Of a DNA stretch of 64,000 bases, positions 12,371 through 25,464 are shown in pieces; the first letter of the stretch is position 1; each line of letters starts with the position of its first letter. Under the pieces are notes generated by a model. It had not been told where the DNA came from. It worked only from the letters and a program-made list of their open reading frames with translations, and made no database searches. The stretch comes from Glossina fuscipes (lineage: Eukaryota; Arthropoda; Insecta; Diptera; Glossinidae). The DNA lies in NCBI RefSeq assembly GCF_014805625.2, contig NW_023998415.1, forward strand, positions 10,760,411 through 10,824,410, in the 5' to 3' direction. The position numbers and the translations under genes are program-made.

Positions 12371-12460
12371 TGAGGCTACCGCATAGCCGAATAGGTAAAA
12401 ATCGTGACTACCAAATCGGTGTTCGCGGACTCAAATCTGAAAGAGGATTGACCATATAAA
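12371..12460 (+). mobile_element. tRNA-derived SINE, family B, head of copy 1
   Basis: ACCGCATAGCCGAATAGG resembles a degenerate A-box region. About 40 bp on, TCGCGGACTCAAATCTG is a degenerate B-box. The spacing fits a tRNA with a long variable arm. The region ATCGGTGTTCGCGGACTCAA pairs with ATCGGTGTTTGTGGGTTCAA in the minus-strand copy at 30.2 kb. The head is also distantly like SINE family A. The downstream limit is unclear; the element could run to about 12.70 kb. Confidence 0.5.
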
Positions 12461-13400
12461 TGCAGTTACAACTGTAGTGAGTGTTTAACCGGTAGGGGCG
12501 TGACACTTACCAGTTACCAGGCACACAGCTACTGAGCTGCGGTCACACCCTCTCTCTCTTCTTGGTTTTGTCACTTCTTTCCATCTATTATCGGGTTACA
12601 CGTATAGGAAGCCTTAAGTTGACACAGTAGTAGTCTTTGGGAGAAACCCCCGACATTTGATGAAGAAACCATTCAGCCAATAAATTTTTATCGCATATTC
12701 CAGAAGACTCAAAGCGTATATATCTTAACCCATTAAAGATAATCTTACCTTTATGAAATTTATCAAATTATTTAGTTTATATGATGATTCTCTCATACTC
12801 TGCATAAACTATATCTGACTTATGTATATAGTTACGTTTATATCTAAATCAAGGTTTTTGATTTCTTTAAAAGACATTACTAATAAAATATCATTGATAT
12901 AATTAAAACATTTTTTAAATAAATTTTTTTAATATTTCCTTAAAATGCATTAAGTTTTTAAAGATTATTCAATGCAATGGAAGAGAGAGAAATGAATATA
13001 ATTATTTTAATATTACACAGGGGACAATAAAAATTTATGAAGTTGACCCAATTGTTCATTTAAAAAATAACATAACATAAATAGGTATAAAAATTTTGAT
13101 ATTTATAAAGCGACTTGAAATATTTTATTACATACATTACGCGATTGCCTTCACGCGATTGTTTGAAGTTATTATCATGCTAAATATGATATAGAAGATC
13201 CTAACGTTTAACTTCATTTTACATTTGTTTACTTTAATCGCTTATTATCCAAATTTTTTTTTGTTTTCTATACCCCACTATTATAGAACAAAAACTTTTA
13301 TGCTCACTTCAATGATATGTTATATACTATGTATATAGTGTATAACGTATAATAAATAATATATAATGTGTGTACCTGTGTGTGTACGTTATCTCTTGAT
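12461..13400. other. Gene-free DNA
   Basis: No gene. The first 240 bases may be the body of the SINE-B copy; the rest is AT-rich with no recognisable element. Confidence 0.45.
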
Positions 13401-13402
13401 TA

Positions 13403-13655
13403 GATTCTATGCTAATAGCAATAGCAATAGCGATAGTAACATTAACAGCGATAGCAAAAGTAGTATCAATAGCAATACCAATAGAAAAGGAAACAGCAAT
13501 AGCAGTAGAAATGAAAATGGCAATAACGATAGAAATAACAATATCAACAGTCGTAGCAATAGCGGTAGAAACAGCGGAAGTAATAGCATTTGTANNNNNN
13601 NNNNATAGTAGTAACAATAATAGCCGTGGTAATGACAATAGTAACAATAGTAAAG
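13403..13655 (+). repeat. Degenerate ATAGCA-type hexamer array with a gap
   Basis: About 250 bp of imperfect hexamers (AATAGC, GATAGT, AACAGC, AATAAC variants) translate as Asn-Ser, Ile-Ala or Leu repeats depending on frame. This explains the overlapping ORFs on both strands. No start, splice or domain evidence supports coding. A 10-N gap at 13595-13604 lies inside the array, so its true length is unknown. Confidence 0.8.
13595..13604. other. Assembly gap (10 N)
   Basis: Placed within the hexamer array, probably a collapse or misjoin of repeats. Confidence 0.99.
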
Positions 13656-15780
13656 TAATGAAAGCAATCGTGATAAGAAGAATTCGTTTGTTAGCGGTAC
13701 CGTTATGCATCATATGTAATTTTATGGCACCTTCGGTAACACACAACAGGTGCTATGTACCAAACTAACGCGGTACAATCGATCCAGCTACCATTTAAAT
13801 TTCCTTTGGCCCTCATTCGTTTGGTTTTCTATCGAAGGATCACCACGTTTTGATTTTAACTTTCAGTTGCTAATACTATGCTTTATAAAATTAGGTTTTC
13901 GCGATATATATCATACTAAACGATCTTAATATTCTAGCGATCCAGGCTTGCTGTTATATTAAAATATGCCAGTATAGTTGGGTTCTATTTGCAATAATTT
14001 TTAAGTTTGCATGACTGCATATGTGACATCGTTATAATAACTTAAATCTAATTGGTTCTATGGTACGCAATGGGAAAATGTTATTGAGATAAATTTCTGA
14101 CGTGGAGTGAACAAGCTTGATAACATTTTCTTCGGTATTACAGGGTATTGCTGCTAGTACAATTCTCAAATAATTAATAGCTAATTAGATCTTGTTAATT
14201 TCTCACGTTATTCATTAATCGTTATTCATTTCAATACGTTGCTTGTTTGCCACCTGCGACCTGCGTGACACTAAACCGGTAAACAACCGGCGCCAAAAAT
14301 GTGTGAACAAATTTGCATTATCAATATTTTGTAAGCGGGTAGTTAAACATTTAATTGGTACAAGGATTTTTTATTTTTAAATCAGAACCTTCACGCCTGT
14401 ATGGCCCAAGGACAGGCGTATGGAAAAGCTTGGGATATGGTATCATATTTATCTACTTCATATTTTTCATCTTCAAATTTAAAACGCGAGAAGAATATTT
14501 GCGGTGGATTTAGATTTTCCAAAACTGCTTTCCTTTCTATGCTTTGGTCTACTTTGCTACTTTACGCCCATCTTTTGCTGTTGCTCTTCAACTCAAGTCT
14601 AGAAGTGGGATTTTTCTATGTTTTATTTTCCGATAATTAGCCGAAAATGCTAGAACACCTTTTCATATTCTCAAAAAGATTAAGATAATCCCTATCTATG
14701 TTGTTGCAACAGTTTCAGGATCAACTTAAGTGTTTTTTATTCCCGTGCAAAGGTTTGTAGAATTTTTTTTTCTACTTCTAAGTGGAAAATAAAAATTATA
14801 CGTATGAGAGAGGATTTGTGTAAGAGCATGCAATCGCACATTCATACACATTTGAAGGATTTGCCCTAAATTGGAGTGATTATCCTTAAAGCACTTTAAA
14901 GTAGAAAGCAAAACAGACAATTCACAATTTCAATCTAAGCACTATAATTGTGTTGAGCTAAAGCAGGCGTACTTGCACGCCCAAATGCAAACACATATGC
15001 GTATGAGTATATACATCGCAATTGTATTTATTGTATGATAAGAAAATTCAAATTTCAGATATGTTGAAGTGCTTACTTTATTTTATACATGTGTATGTGC
15101 ATATTTATTATATATATGTCGTTTCTATTTGTTCTCTATATATATATGTATATGTTCTATATATATATATATATATATATATATTTGCGTGCATTTGTAA
15201 CGTGAAAAGCGTTTTTTCTAAAGAAGTTGGGGAATGTTGGGATACTTTCTACCCTTTCTACCAATTTCTTTTCGTTTTTCAAATAAAATAATATTTTACT
15301 AAGGCTAGAGGAGATTTATTTAGAGAAGGTTGGAATTATTGTCGATGCATACATATACGAACAAGTAGAGCAAAACTTTTGTATAGAAATTAAGCAAAAC
15401 CATCTTATGTGGTGCTAGAATAAATCTGAACTATTGCTATAAACGCAAAAAATATATGCAAAATAATTTCAAAAAATTAAACTAAAAAGAAAGAGAAATA
15501 CAAATTATATACGTCACATATGTCGAATTTTGGACACCCAACAACTGGAAAGAATGTTCCTTAACTATAAGTGCGCGATTCGCAATAACAGTTACATTAA
15601 ACCTTTAGGATATTCTCATCGTTTTTTTTTTTTTTTTTTTTTATTTAATCACGCGATCTATATAATTAGATAAGAGAAAACGTTCGTGACAAGTTTGTAA
15701 AATTTCTTTCTCTTACACATAATGGCAATTGAAAGGGAGCAAATCTAGCTTATACAGTGGACGCATCAAAACAGCCCAGC
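13656..15780. other. Gene-free DNA
   Basis: No gene supported. (TA)n at 15157-15184 and a T-run at about 15624-15642. The ORFs at 14401-14640 and 15022-15291 are hydrophobic translations of AT-rich sequence with no domain. Confidence 0.5.
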
Positions 15781-16290
15781 TTGCCTCCTGACCGCGTTAG
15801 TTCTTGACAATGGAGAATAATATCGATCGTCTGGATCCAGGTTGGAGCAGCTTATCGTTTGTTGCGATTATTTTTCAAAAACGCCTAATAAAATGCGTTT
15901 TATTGCAAGCAATCATTCTGAACTTTTGTGCCATATTATGCTGGCGTTTATTTCTTTCGCATGTCATTCTCAGTCAGTCAGCCTCAAAAGCACTTTGATT
16001 TCATCTCGTTCCAGCAATGATTCGCAGCAGGAAATTCGGTCCATACCGAATACCAGGTATTGTTGTTTCATGGAAATGGTTCGCCAAAATTTTTTCAGCG
16101 TACGCTTAGTTCCCCACTTATGTCGTAAGATGAAATGTGATCGAAGAATTTAATCGATTTTATCAATGATTGATCGAATAAAGTGCCGAATGTCTTTCTT
16201 ATCGCCACTTTTAGAGTGAAAAACGAGCACGCATTTTTTAATTTGTTCCCGACATTCGCAAAACGTCTTCATCACCAAAGATGTACTAGA
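15780..16290 (-). pseudogene. Probable mariner transposase relic (very decayed)
   Basis: On the minus strand the stretch around 16110-15985 translates to RTLKKFWRTI, QQYLVF, GMDRISCCESLLERDEIK and LLRLTD. This parallels the mariner segment between the helix-turn-helix and the first catalytic Asp. In the copy at 42.4 kb that segment reads KTVLNHLHKAGF, MDRISICEASAKWNEI, FLKRMVTGDE. Stops and frameshifts follow and the downstream catalytic blocks are not recognisable. If correct it belongs to the same type as the 42.4 kb element. The match is short, so the call is tentative. The plus-strand ORFs at 15804-16153 would be shadows. Confidence 0.35.
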
Positions 16291-17310
16291 GTGAAGTTAG
16301 TCCACAGCGTGAGGGTAGTCCACATTGTTGTGTTTATTAAAAGGTAAAAGCCGTCTTCGCGCTTTGTTCGCGTCTTTCCTAACGTTATTGATAAGTGGAA
16401 GATATTGACAAAAAAAAATAAAAAAACTGATTGTATGAACTAAATAAACATAGAAAATACAAATATGAATAAAAACAAAATTATGCGGTATGTTGTAAAA
16501 AAGCAAAAAAAAAAAAAAAATAAAAAAAATGTGCTGCTACTGTTTAGCATAAAATATATATGTATAAAAAAAATATAAGGTTATAATATACAAAATATGG
16601 CATAAAAAATTTTAAACGAATTAACGAAATTCCCGCTTTTATACCGATTGTTCGTCTGTCCGCCAGGCATTCTTGTGATCAAACTATATTCTGCATTTTT
16701 TTTGACATATTTGGAAAATATTTAGTACATTGATGTGCATTGGCCAAAGAACGAATGCTATTGGAAATGGTTCGGTTCGGATCAGTTTTTTGACCATTCT
16801 CCGTATAACGTTGTAGCCCACTATAGTGTTTTCACTTGTTTCGATATATTTGAAAAGACGCTTAAACGCATTTGCGATGATAAATTTTGAATATAATTTT
16901 GACATTAAGTTTTTCTGATAGCTTTCAGAGTCTTTGGAGACATATTAAAAAACTGCAACAGCCTTGCGCTTCGGAAAATTGTTATAAGTCGATGTGTATA
17001 TTTTTTCCAGTACTGGCTGGACCGTAAATTTGCCTGATTGTTAATAGCAATAACTTTGGTTTTTTTTGGCTTTGTGATCATAATTAAAGGCGTGATCAAT
17101 TTTTCCCATACTTGTACGGATGCAGGTTTACTCGTTTTGAAAAACTGAGATGTTCTCAGTTTACGTCGCACTGTAAGCGGATTCTTTGCTCGACTTGACC
17201 TTTTTTCAATGCCAACCTGCGTGGAAGAACTTGAAATGTTTGCGGTGAATTTCAAGTCGATATCTTAATTTTTGCGGTCTCAAGTATGTATACAACAAAC
17301 ATCAAATCAA
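16291..17310. other. Unassigned DNA with two overlapping minus-strand ORFs
   Basis: Minus ORFs of 116 codons (17255-16905) and 73 codons (16905-16684) meet at a TAATG overlap in different frames. Both are lysine-rich and compositionally varied, with no microsatellite in them, but I recognise no domain. They may be relics of an unidentified repeat, because flanking sequence (TTCGTCTGTCCGCC near 16650) recalls repeat R. I do not call them genes. Confidence 0.3.
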
Positions 17311-17378
17311 AATTTTATGCTGATCAAGAATATAAATATTTTGTGGAATTTCTGAAGCTTTCTTCCGGGCGATGTAAA
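17311..17378 (+). repeat. Dispersed repeat R, tail block copy
   Basis: AATTTTATGCTGATCAAGAA, TATAAATATTTTGTGGAATT, then CTGAAGCTTTCTTCCGGGC. It shares order and spacing with the copies at 30001 (TTTGAAGCTTCCTTTTGGG) and 56290. Confidence 0.65.
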
Positions 17379-20300
17379 GCTTTTAACAAAATCAATCTTC
17401 CGGTGATGGGTATAAACACGAAGATAAAATGTTTTACATAACAATTAATACCCGAAATCCGACTTATTATAACTTATAGGCTCTTCAATGACATTAAAAT
17501 GCAGTAGAACCACTTCAACAAAACCCTATCATAACTCGTGATGTTAGTTACTCTTATGTCCGATGGTGATTGGGTAGTAATCGCGACATCTTCCTTTTTT
17601 GCATTACCTACAATCGAAGGTATGGAGGAGCAAACCTTGGTCGCGGAAGCCAAGAACAGTGTAGAAGACACCGAATGTAAATTGTTCGAAGAAATTTACA
17701 AAGAAAAACTTGAAGTTGGGTTGCGATCACTAAATTGCCTAATTTCTGTAGTAATTAATTTTTTTTTATTTTTTTATTGTCTTAAAACTTCACAAATCAA
17801 AAGTCGAGAAAAGAAAAAGCGTTTTTAGGGGCAAATCGTTATATAATATATTTTTTAAAAGTATATATAGCAGTATACATAAAAAGTTAATTTTAGCTGA
17901 ATGTAAGTTTCATAGACAAAATTGGGCTTTTGTTCGTTTATTGAATTCATAGCTTACAAAAGCTTGCGGGCATATTGTATACATTAGTAACAAACTTTAT
18001 ATAAATGATTCGAGAATTCCGAGGAATAGTTATTATCATGGAAACATGAAAATTTACACAGAAATAATATCTTGCCTTCGTTTTTGTTATAATTTAAGTT
18101 TGAATAATAACTAAATCTTGTAGTGTAAATGGCTTTTAAAATCAGTGAATAACATAACAAATTTGCATAAAACACAAATAATAATTTCTTTAGATTAGTA
18201 TTCAAATGGAGTCTTTAAAAACTCAAAACGAATTTGTGTCAGTTTTGTAATAGTAAAAAATAAATTTTTTTTCCTAAATTTCGTTTATATTAAGATGGAC
18301 TTAACAATGATTAAAAACGATTATTTATAGTTGTTGTTGGTATTTAAAAAAAAAAAAGAAAAAAAAGCCCATTCAAATATACCAACTTGTTAAGATTTCA
18401 TTAATACATTAATCCAAAAAAAAAAAAAAAATAAAAATAAATAAATAAATAAACATTTAAATAACAATTAATAAATTTCTTCATCCACCGCAAGTGACAT
18501 AACAATGTGCATGTTTATGGGGAAAAAATTCGTCTTAAAATGACTGACTACGCAGACTGAATAACGTTTTACCATTGAGCACTGGATCGCTTCGAAGAAT
18601 TACGCGTAGGCGTGCCAGATCTCAGAATAAGAAAACTATTTACGAACAACAATTTTTCCAAAGTTGTTTGCTTAAACCAATTTTATACTTTTGCCTAGGA
18701 GAGTTGTGAGTGCGAGGATAGAGTTTAAACATGCATTCTCTTTCAACTTTGTACTTCGTTATTCTTAGTAGTTAGTAATAGATATATTAAGTAATGGGTA
18801 GGCGATCAGATGAACGGATACGGCCGCAATTAACTATAAAGTGAAATTGCTGAAGATTAAACATATATTTTCTCCCAATAGATGTTATATATAAGAATAA
18901 TATTTTTTGCTGAATACTTCTCTCAATAAAGTCAAAAATTCTGTTTGCTTTTTATGCCCTCTACGGAGAATACAAACGATTTCTAATTGAATCGGTAGCG
19001 TTTAGAAATATATCTTACAGAGATTCTACAAATTATATGTACTCTTGGCCAGCATGAATAGCAGAATCGACATATATCTGTTAGCTTATCTAGCTGTCTG
19101 CCGTTTAGTCGCGATTATGTCTTACGAATTTTGTCTAGCAGAAGGAATTTTGGTCTTAAATATTCTCAATTAGATGGGGAACTTCGACAATACGCATCTA
19201 AGATCTGCTATTAGATTTATGTTTCGTATGTTTGCCCTTAGTCGTAATTTAAGTCAAAATTTTACGTTTGAGTGTTTTGATTAATTAATATCTCGCAAAA
19301 GATTATTATGCTTAACTTTGCCTTTTTCAATCAGTGGGTATTTGGTTAACTTTTATCACTTAAAGGTTATCTAAAATTAAGCCGATGCGTTTTTCGCATT
19401 TATAAACATCTATAAATGCATTTATATTCATGTGCATATACATACATACATACATACATACATATATTAGCCATTAAGTATTTTGCGTATTTTATTTTCC
19501 TTATGGAATATCTGTTGCAACCTTATAAGCAAAGACTGTTTATGATATTATTGTGTAGTTGTTTTGCGCATACTAACTAAGCACAATAAAGATTATAATG
19601 AATGAACATAAAAATATCTCATTCTATCTTTAGTTGCACATAAAAAGCGATCTGCTATGCGTAAGAATAAAGTGGAAGAGAGAGACAGGGAGAGAGAGAG
19701 AGAGAGGGAGAGAGAGAGAGGGAACAATCCGAAAGAAAAAAGAAGGGAGAGAAGGAATAGCGAGAGAGAAAGAGAGAGAGAGAGACAAACAATGAAGACA
19801 AAAACTGAAAAGAGGCATACGCACTCACACTTCGCACCTCTGAGAATAAGAGCGAGAATAAGTGAGTAGAATAAAAAAAAAATCGAACTTTAAATACTTG
19901 AAAAAATGAGTGAAAGAGTATTAGAGAGAAAGGTGGTGAATATGCGAAGAGATTTTCATTTAAATAAAAAGAGTTAATTTCTTCTTAACAATTAAGAGCA
20001 AGAATTAAGAAGAGTTTACATAAGACAGTAAATATCCTGAGCATAAAAGCGTTGTATTGCGAAAAAAAAAAAAAAAAAAAAAATGCAAAGGGTGTTAAAA
20101 AATGGCATGCGTGCGGATGCATTAATAGATCACCACAGCATACTTACAAAGTCATTAAAATATTTTGAAGTACTCTAAAGCTAGACAGCATTATGGGAAA
20201 TAAAAAATAATTGTTCTCATCGTTCATAGATACATTTTATGCGAAATTTTAGTTAAGAGAATAAAGAGAATTATTTCCATTAAGCATTTTATCAAGAAAA

Positions 20301-20659
20301 AAGCGAGAAAAAGTGAAAAAATGGGGGGGAAAAAAATAAGTATTTCTTTGTTGTTAAACGATTAGAGAGAAACTACCTCCGATAACGCATCGTAATGTAA
20401 GAATATGTTTTTCAATTCACAAAAGATGGGGGAATATGAGAAAGCACCATGTTAGGCAATGTGATTTAAGAACGATTTAAATTCGTGATGTTTGATTGTA
20501 TGACTTACTAATCTCCTTATTTCGATTTTTTATAGTCTTAATAGGGTGTACTTGATATTTTAATAAAACAACGAAAGGGAAATTAGATATAGTCTGGGAC
20601 TATCTATTAAAATAAAGTAGAACCGTTAGGTTAGAATTTATATCAAATAGAAATTATCT
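17379..20659. other. Gene-free DNA with simple repeats
   Basis: No gene supported. Simple repeats are A-runs near 18351-18367 and 18416-18432, (CATA)n at about 19440-19464 and (GA)n at 19678-19785. The GA tract gives Arg-Glu ORFs that are not genes. The 96-residue plus ORF at 17538-17828 is unassigned; its N-terminal half is acidic but shows no known motif. Confidence 0.5.
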
Positions 20660-20829
20660 TATTATTATTATTAATTTTGCCAGAGACATAAATTCTAAGA
20701 CTAAATTCTTAAAATCACTAGCATCTAAGGCCATCGGGTTTTCTATTGAAAACTCTGCCGCACCTGAGATTCGAACCCACGACCATTGACTTGCTAGTCG
20801 AGATTCCGCGCCTTCGGCTACTCAGGCGG
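20660..20829 (-). mobile_element. tRNA-derived SINE, family A, copy 2
   Basis: Full-length copy on the minus strand. The head carries GAGTAGCCGAAGGCG and the B-box GTGGGTTCGAATCTC, then the common body, with the (AAT)n tail at the plus-strand left end. A perfect 13-bp target duplication, ATAGAAATTATCT, flanks it at 20647-20659 and 20830-20842. Confidence 0.88.
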
Positions 20830-20842
20830 ATAGAAATTATCT

Positions 20843-21210
20843 CAAGTTAGAAAAAAGTTATGGGGAAGAGCCCTCGTCAAACGTGTTACGTTTTCTGAAA
20901 ACAATAAAATTAAGATATGACAATTGTTTTATTCGCTAATATTCTATTACTCGAAGTACATTTCCTGAACGCAATTATTTTTTAAAATTTTTTTATTTTT
21001 TTTCAAGTAATTTCTCAAGTACTCAAGGTCGGCCTTCAGCTCTTCTTACTGTACCTTTAAGAATCAAAAGTGATAAGTAATTAACTTATAGGGACGCGGG
21101 AGGCATTTCTAGAGTTTATACGCTCGCCGAATTTGCAAATCATATAATTAAATATTTGTATTTCACTTTAGTAATTTTTTATTCCAAAGGGCTCCTACAT
21201 ATTTACTATT

Positions 21211-21242
<32 letters not shown>

Positions 21243-23960
21243 TGATGTTCGTTACCAAGTACACTATTGTAAACGTAGTGCACAACGGAAGATCTCAAGT
21301 ATATACTATTCCTTAATTGCCATTTCTTATTTGCAACATAATGCATACGCCAGTGCTGCTAACGAATACTTTGCATTGTGAAAATTGTTGAAGTAACAGA
21401 AGCAACTCAAAATTGAATCATAATAGACATAGAGCTTTAACGAAGCAAACTTCAAGATAAGGATATTTAATGTAACGTGCTCGAATGTGCTCGAAAAAAT
21501 ACATAATAATGTATGTAATAATATAGTAGAACTATTGTACAAACAACTTACGGCTTAGATATGTCATTTTTAAGCTTTTTCTTCTGTCTTTTTTTGAGAT
21601 CCAAGAGATTTAGCCAATGTCCAAACGTAATCTGCAGACTTTAACAAGAAAAATCTTATGAAACTAATTATTCACCTCTTGGGAAAAATCTTAATTTGAA
21701 AAAAGTAAAAAATTAATAGTTTTCTGATAAGTGTGGACGCATATGGAGAACTCAAAAACAATAATTTAACTTTCGGCTGATGATCGTAAAAAAAGTGTGG
21801 TTAAATTGATTCCACTGTTCAGAGTTAGCAATTTTTATTGTTTGTTATTTGTTGTTCAATGTTTATTTCTAGGCATTTTAAATATTTTTACGCGAATAAT
21901 TCTTCTCTATATATATATATATATATATATAAATTTTCTCTATTCCTTCTTCGGGTGGGTACTTAGTATCTTTGAATTGTGGGTGCGGTAAACGGCCGGA
22001 CATTTTTCAATAAGCATTCATACGTTTAAAGGATTACGTAATATATGTTGTTCGATATATCACAATGTTTGATACGTATTTTGCAAGCTCTTTAATCTTT
22101 TGATGGGATCTTGAGAGAATGCTTCCCTGTGAAATTGCTTGAAACTTATCTATGGAAATGGATTTAAGGTATGTGAGGCATAGTTTTTAATATTCCTTGT
22201 CAATTTGTTGTAAGTTTGAAGCTTTAAGTAGTAAAGTGTTATCCGGTAAGCAGATCTGAGTATTACAAAGGAGAAGGAGAATTATTTTTATATTAGCTCT
22301 CCAGCGGTAGTTTACGCGTTACATTTATGCATATAAGTGCATACGTATATATATATGTATTGTAAATACACAATAATAACATTTTTATCTTTATATTCAT
22401 AAGGCAATTAAATTATAACCTCTAACATTCAGTCATTCAATTTTCACAAATTAATGTGCAGAAAAGAGAGACAGACAGACAGATCTGAAGGCGGGGGACA
22501 AAAAGTTGGATAAAATAGCCAAACCTGGCCAGTGGTCATTTTTACATCTATTCATTTTTTTTTTTTTTTTGGTTTTTTTTGTTGCTTTTTTAATTTTCCT
22601 GTTGTTTGGTGCGATACATACATACATACATACGTATCTAGAAACATAGGTAAGTGCAACAACTCCATGTGATTATTTTCATATTTAGCAATTTCAGTTT
22701 TTAGCTAACATCGCACACATGGTGCAACTTTAAGCCAATCATCATAATTTCTTGGTTTTATGATAGTGATTTTTGTTTTTTTTCTTCCTTTGTTCGCAAT
22801 AAGCTGCCACTGCCAACAACCACAGAGAAGAGCTCTTACGCTATTTGCATTTTATTATTATTTTTTCGTATAGACATGAGTATCGTATAGCCTATAAGAA
22901 AAGAGTAGGCATACACGATTCATTAGATGGTTCGTATGATATTTTAGAAATTTCCAACGTATACTAACTGATTGAATGAAGGAATTTTGTGCTTTTAGGC
23001 TAATGCTTGATGTGCGGGATTGAGGCAAATTTCATTTGTGCAATGAATAATAATATTTTTAATAAATGTGTGTTGACTAAATATTAAAAGAAACGATTTT
23101 ACTCATGTTATGTTGGATGTAGTGATTTTTCTAGTTTTACCAGACGGACTATTGCAACAGTTGCACTTTAGTTTTTGGTCATTATTCTTGTTGTTGTTTA
23201 CAATTAAATTTTATTTTATTATTTGTTTGGTAAGTTTTCATCTTTTTTTTTCTCTTTTTTTTTTTGTTTTTTTTTTTTTTTTTTTTATTCTTACAGCGTT
23301 TGGAAAAGGAGCCCAATTATTTCAAAATATTTTTTTTAATAGCATTGCTTTCGCTTTGTATACCGTTTGCTATACCTATTGATGTTCATAATGATGGTGT
23401 GAAAATACGCGCATAAAATTTTATAGTCAAAAAACATCGTAATGGAATTATGACATTAAAGCGAGATCTAATGAGTAAAGGATTTTGCATTTAAAGCGAA
23501 CTAATTATGATGCCGTTTATGGTTATCAAGACGTTATGCCTTTTTTTAACTATGTATTGTAAATTATGTCAAACTCAAATTCTTTCTATTAAAGCTATTA
23601 TAATCAATCGATTTAATAAGTATTAACGAATATCTAAAAACGTGCGACCATCTTATACTATTGGAATAAAATTATCTTTTCGAGATGGAAAGCAAATACG
23701 CAAAAGAATCCTTTTTTGCCCGCGCCTAATATCTAGATCGTATCATGTCAACCAATTTTATCATTCTTAAGAGGAGAATAACTTTTCAAAATTTCTTTGG
23801 GTAATATTGAAAAAACGATAACAGAAATGATCGAATATGAGTTAAATGGCCCCGCCTTTCATTAGCATTATGCATAGGTGCTTGCATTAATTTTGAGAAG
23901 CTACGTCTACAGAGTAAAAATTATAAAGAAGAAATGGGTAAATAACAAATAAACTCAAAT
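20843..23960. other. Gene-free DNA with simple repeats
   Basis: No gene supported. A 30-base T-run at 21212-21241, (TA)n at about 21905-21930, T-rich stretches at 22556-22580 and 23240-23286, and CATACATA repeats near 22617-22632. The hydrophobic ORFs at 21797-21991 and 23110-23382 are T-run translations. Confidence 0.5.
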
Positions 23961-23968
23961 TTTCCTTT

Positions 23969-24405
23969 TTGACGTCCACTACATTTGTTCTTTATTTGAA
24001 GAAATCTGTTACCGAAGCCTACCAAATAGTTGCCGAAGAGCATGGTGATGCTGCTTCACCACATCCCTATTGTCGGTTTTGGTTTCAACAGTTTCAAAAT
24101 AGGGACACGAATCGACTGCAAATGTCAATTTTTTACGACTTGTTGCAAGGGTTGTTGTACACTGTTGCAACCGGAATAGGAATTCTGACATGGAGCTTTC
24201 TGAATATTTACTTGTTCAGATTGGCGCAACAAGGCATAACTGGCAAGTAGCAAAGCTTTGCAGCTTCGCAAAGTTGAAGAAGTCAGAAAGTGGTTCGATG
24301 ATTGGATCACTGCCAAAGCAAAAATCGTTCTGTCGACACGATATCACCATGTTGCCAGAGAGATGACTGAAAGTTGTTGAAAGTGGTGGAAAATATTTTG
24401 ATTAA
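23969..24405 (+). pseudogene. Internally deleted mariner transposase relic
   Basis: The left part encodes a mariner N-terminus: LKKSVTEAYQIVAEEHGDA then YCRFWFQQFQNRDT, matching the first helix-turn-helix region. About 100 bp later the sequence resumes at the C-terminus: YLFRLAQQGI (counterpart of the YHLFxS block after the third catalytic Asp), VEEVRKWFDDWITAK, then after a frameshift LKVVESGGKYFD and a TAA at 24403-24405. The core with the second helix-turn-helix and the first two catalytic Asp residues is absent, so it cannot encode active transposase. Terminal repeats were not identified. It looks related to the minus-strand relic at 35.8 kb, whose C-terminus ends GKYFN with the same AATTAATAT context. 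Confidence 0.75.
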
Positions 24406-25464
24406 TATATATATTGTACGAAATTTTCTCAATTAATGCTTTTTTCAAGCTGAAAAATGATTAAAATTAATACAAGCGTTTAATATATAATAATTTAGTG
24501 CAATCTCTAAAAGGACACATTCGACAACAACAACCTTTAATGTTATCAAGTTTTCGTTTTACGTACAGTAAGAAATATTTCACTCTCAAGATGCATGCGT
24601 TTCGATTCGATGACACCTTGAATCTATGAACTAAGAAAATAGAATATATTTTATATAATTCGAATATAAATTTATTTAAATGTATTAGTGAAAATTTCAT
24701 GAACTCTTAATAACTTATTCGGTTTAGCAGATCGTTAAACTTACTTATCATCGTTCAACTTACTATTCATTGAATTCAAGAAGGAATGAATAAAGTCTCA
24801 ATTAATGCCAAATTCAGACCGATAGATGCAGATTCAGACCGAAATGCATGTTACTAGTCATAAACTATATAAGTTCATATATTCATGTATTCATCTAAAA
24901 TTTAGTGTAACGCAACAACTCTAGCGCTTGGTATATAAATCGATTGATATTCAAAATTTCTTATTTGTCTGACAGACAGGGATTATTTTTTTTTGGTTTT
25001 AGAAAATAAAAATAATCTTTATTCATTTTGGGCTCGTGGATTTAAAAGTTGCGTAATTGCCAGGCTTTTCAGGTCGAAGAACAATTATTGGTCTTCATTA
25101 AATATTCCAGTGTAATTTCCAGAGGTGACCTAATATTTCTTTTAAAATTGTTTTAGATATTTAACGATTGAAGATGAAGTGTTACCGATTAATCATAAGT
25201 TAAGTGTTAAATTTTATCCAATTAAGAGACGAATTCTGTCATGTGGAAGTGAGCTATAATGTCATGCTGATCAGAAATGCATAAGCGTTTTAGTTGAAAT
25301 CTATAATAATTTAATTGTAAAAATGTAACTTCTATATAAACCTGAAGTTCGAATAGGTATTGCCGACAATCAGATACCCTACGCTATTTCGCTAAATACA
25401 TTCGTTCAATCATTTTCTTAATAATACATCAATAATTGTACGTGAATCCACAGTAATAATAATG
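24406..25464. other. Gene-free DNA
   Basis: No gene supported. A partial CATGCTGATCAGAAAT near 25262 may be a remnant of repeat R. Confidence 0.5.

Noticed and set aside
13327..13768. Overlapping Asn-Ser, Leu and Ile-Ala ORFs on both strands
   Set aside because: All are translations of one decayed hexamer array and pass through an assembly gap.
16684..17255. Two minus-strand ORFs joined by TAATG, like translational coupling
   Set aside because: That layout means little in an animal genome. No domain or homology is recognised, so it is kept only as unassigned DNA.
17502..17540. CAGTAGAACC start resembling a pogo/Tigger terminal repeat (also near 38948)
   Set aside because: No matching inverted end and no transposase motif between or beside the sites; short similarity only.
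18570..18620. EHWIASKN-like translation resembling a mariner C-terminal block
   Set aside because: A single short match without neighbouring mariner motifs.
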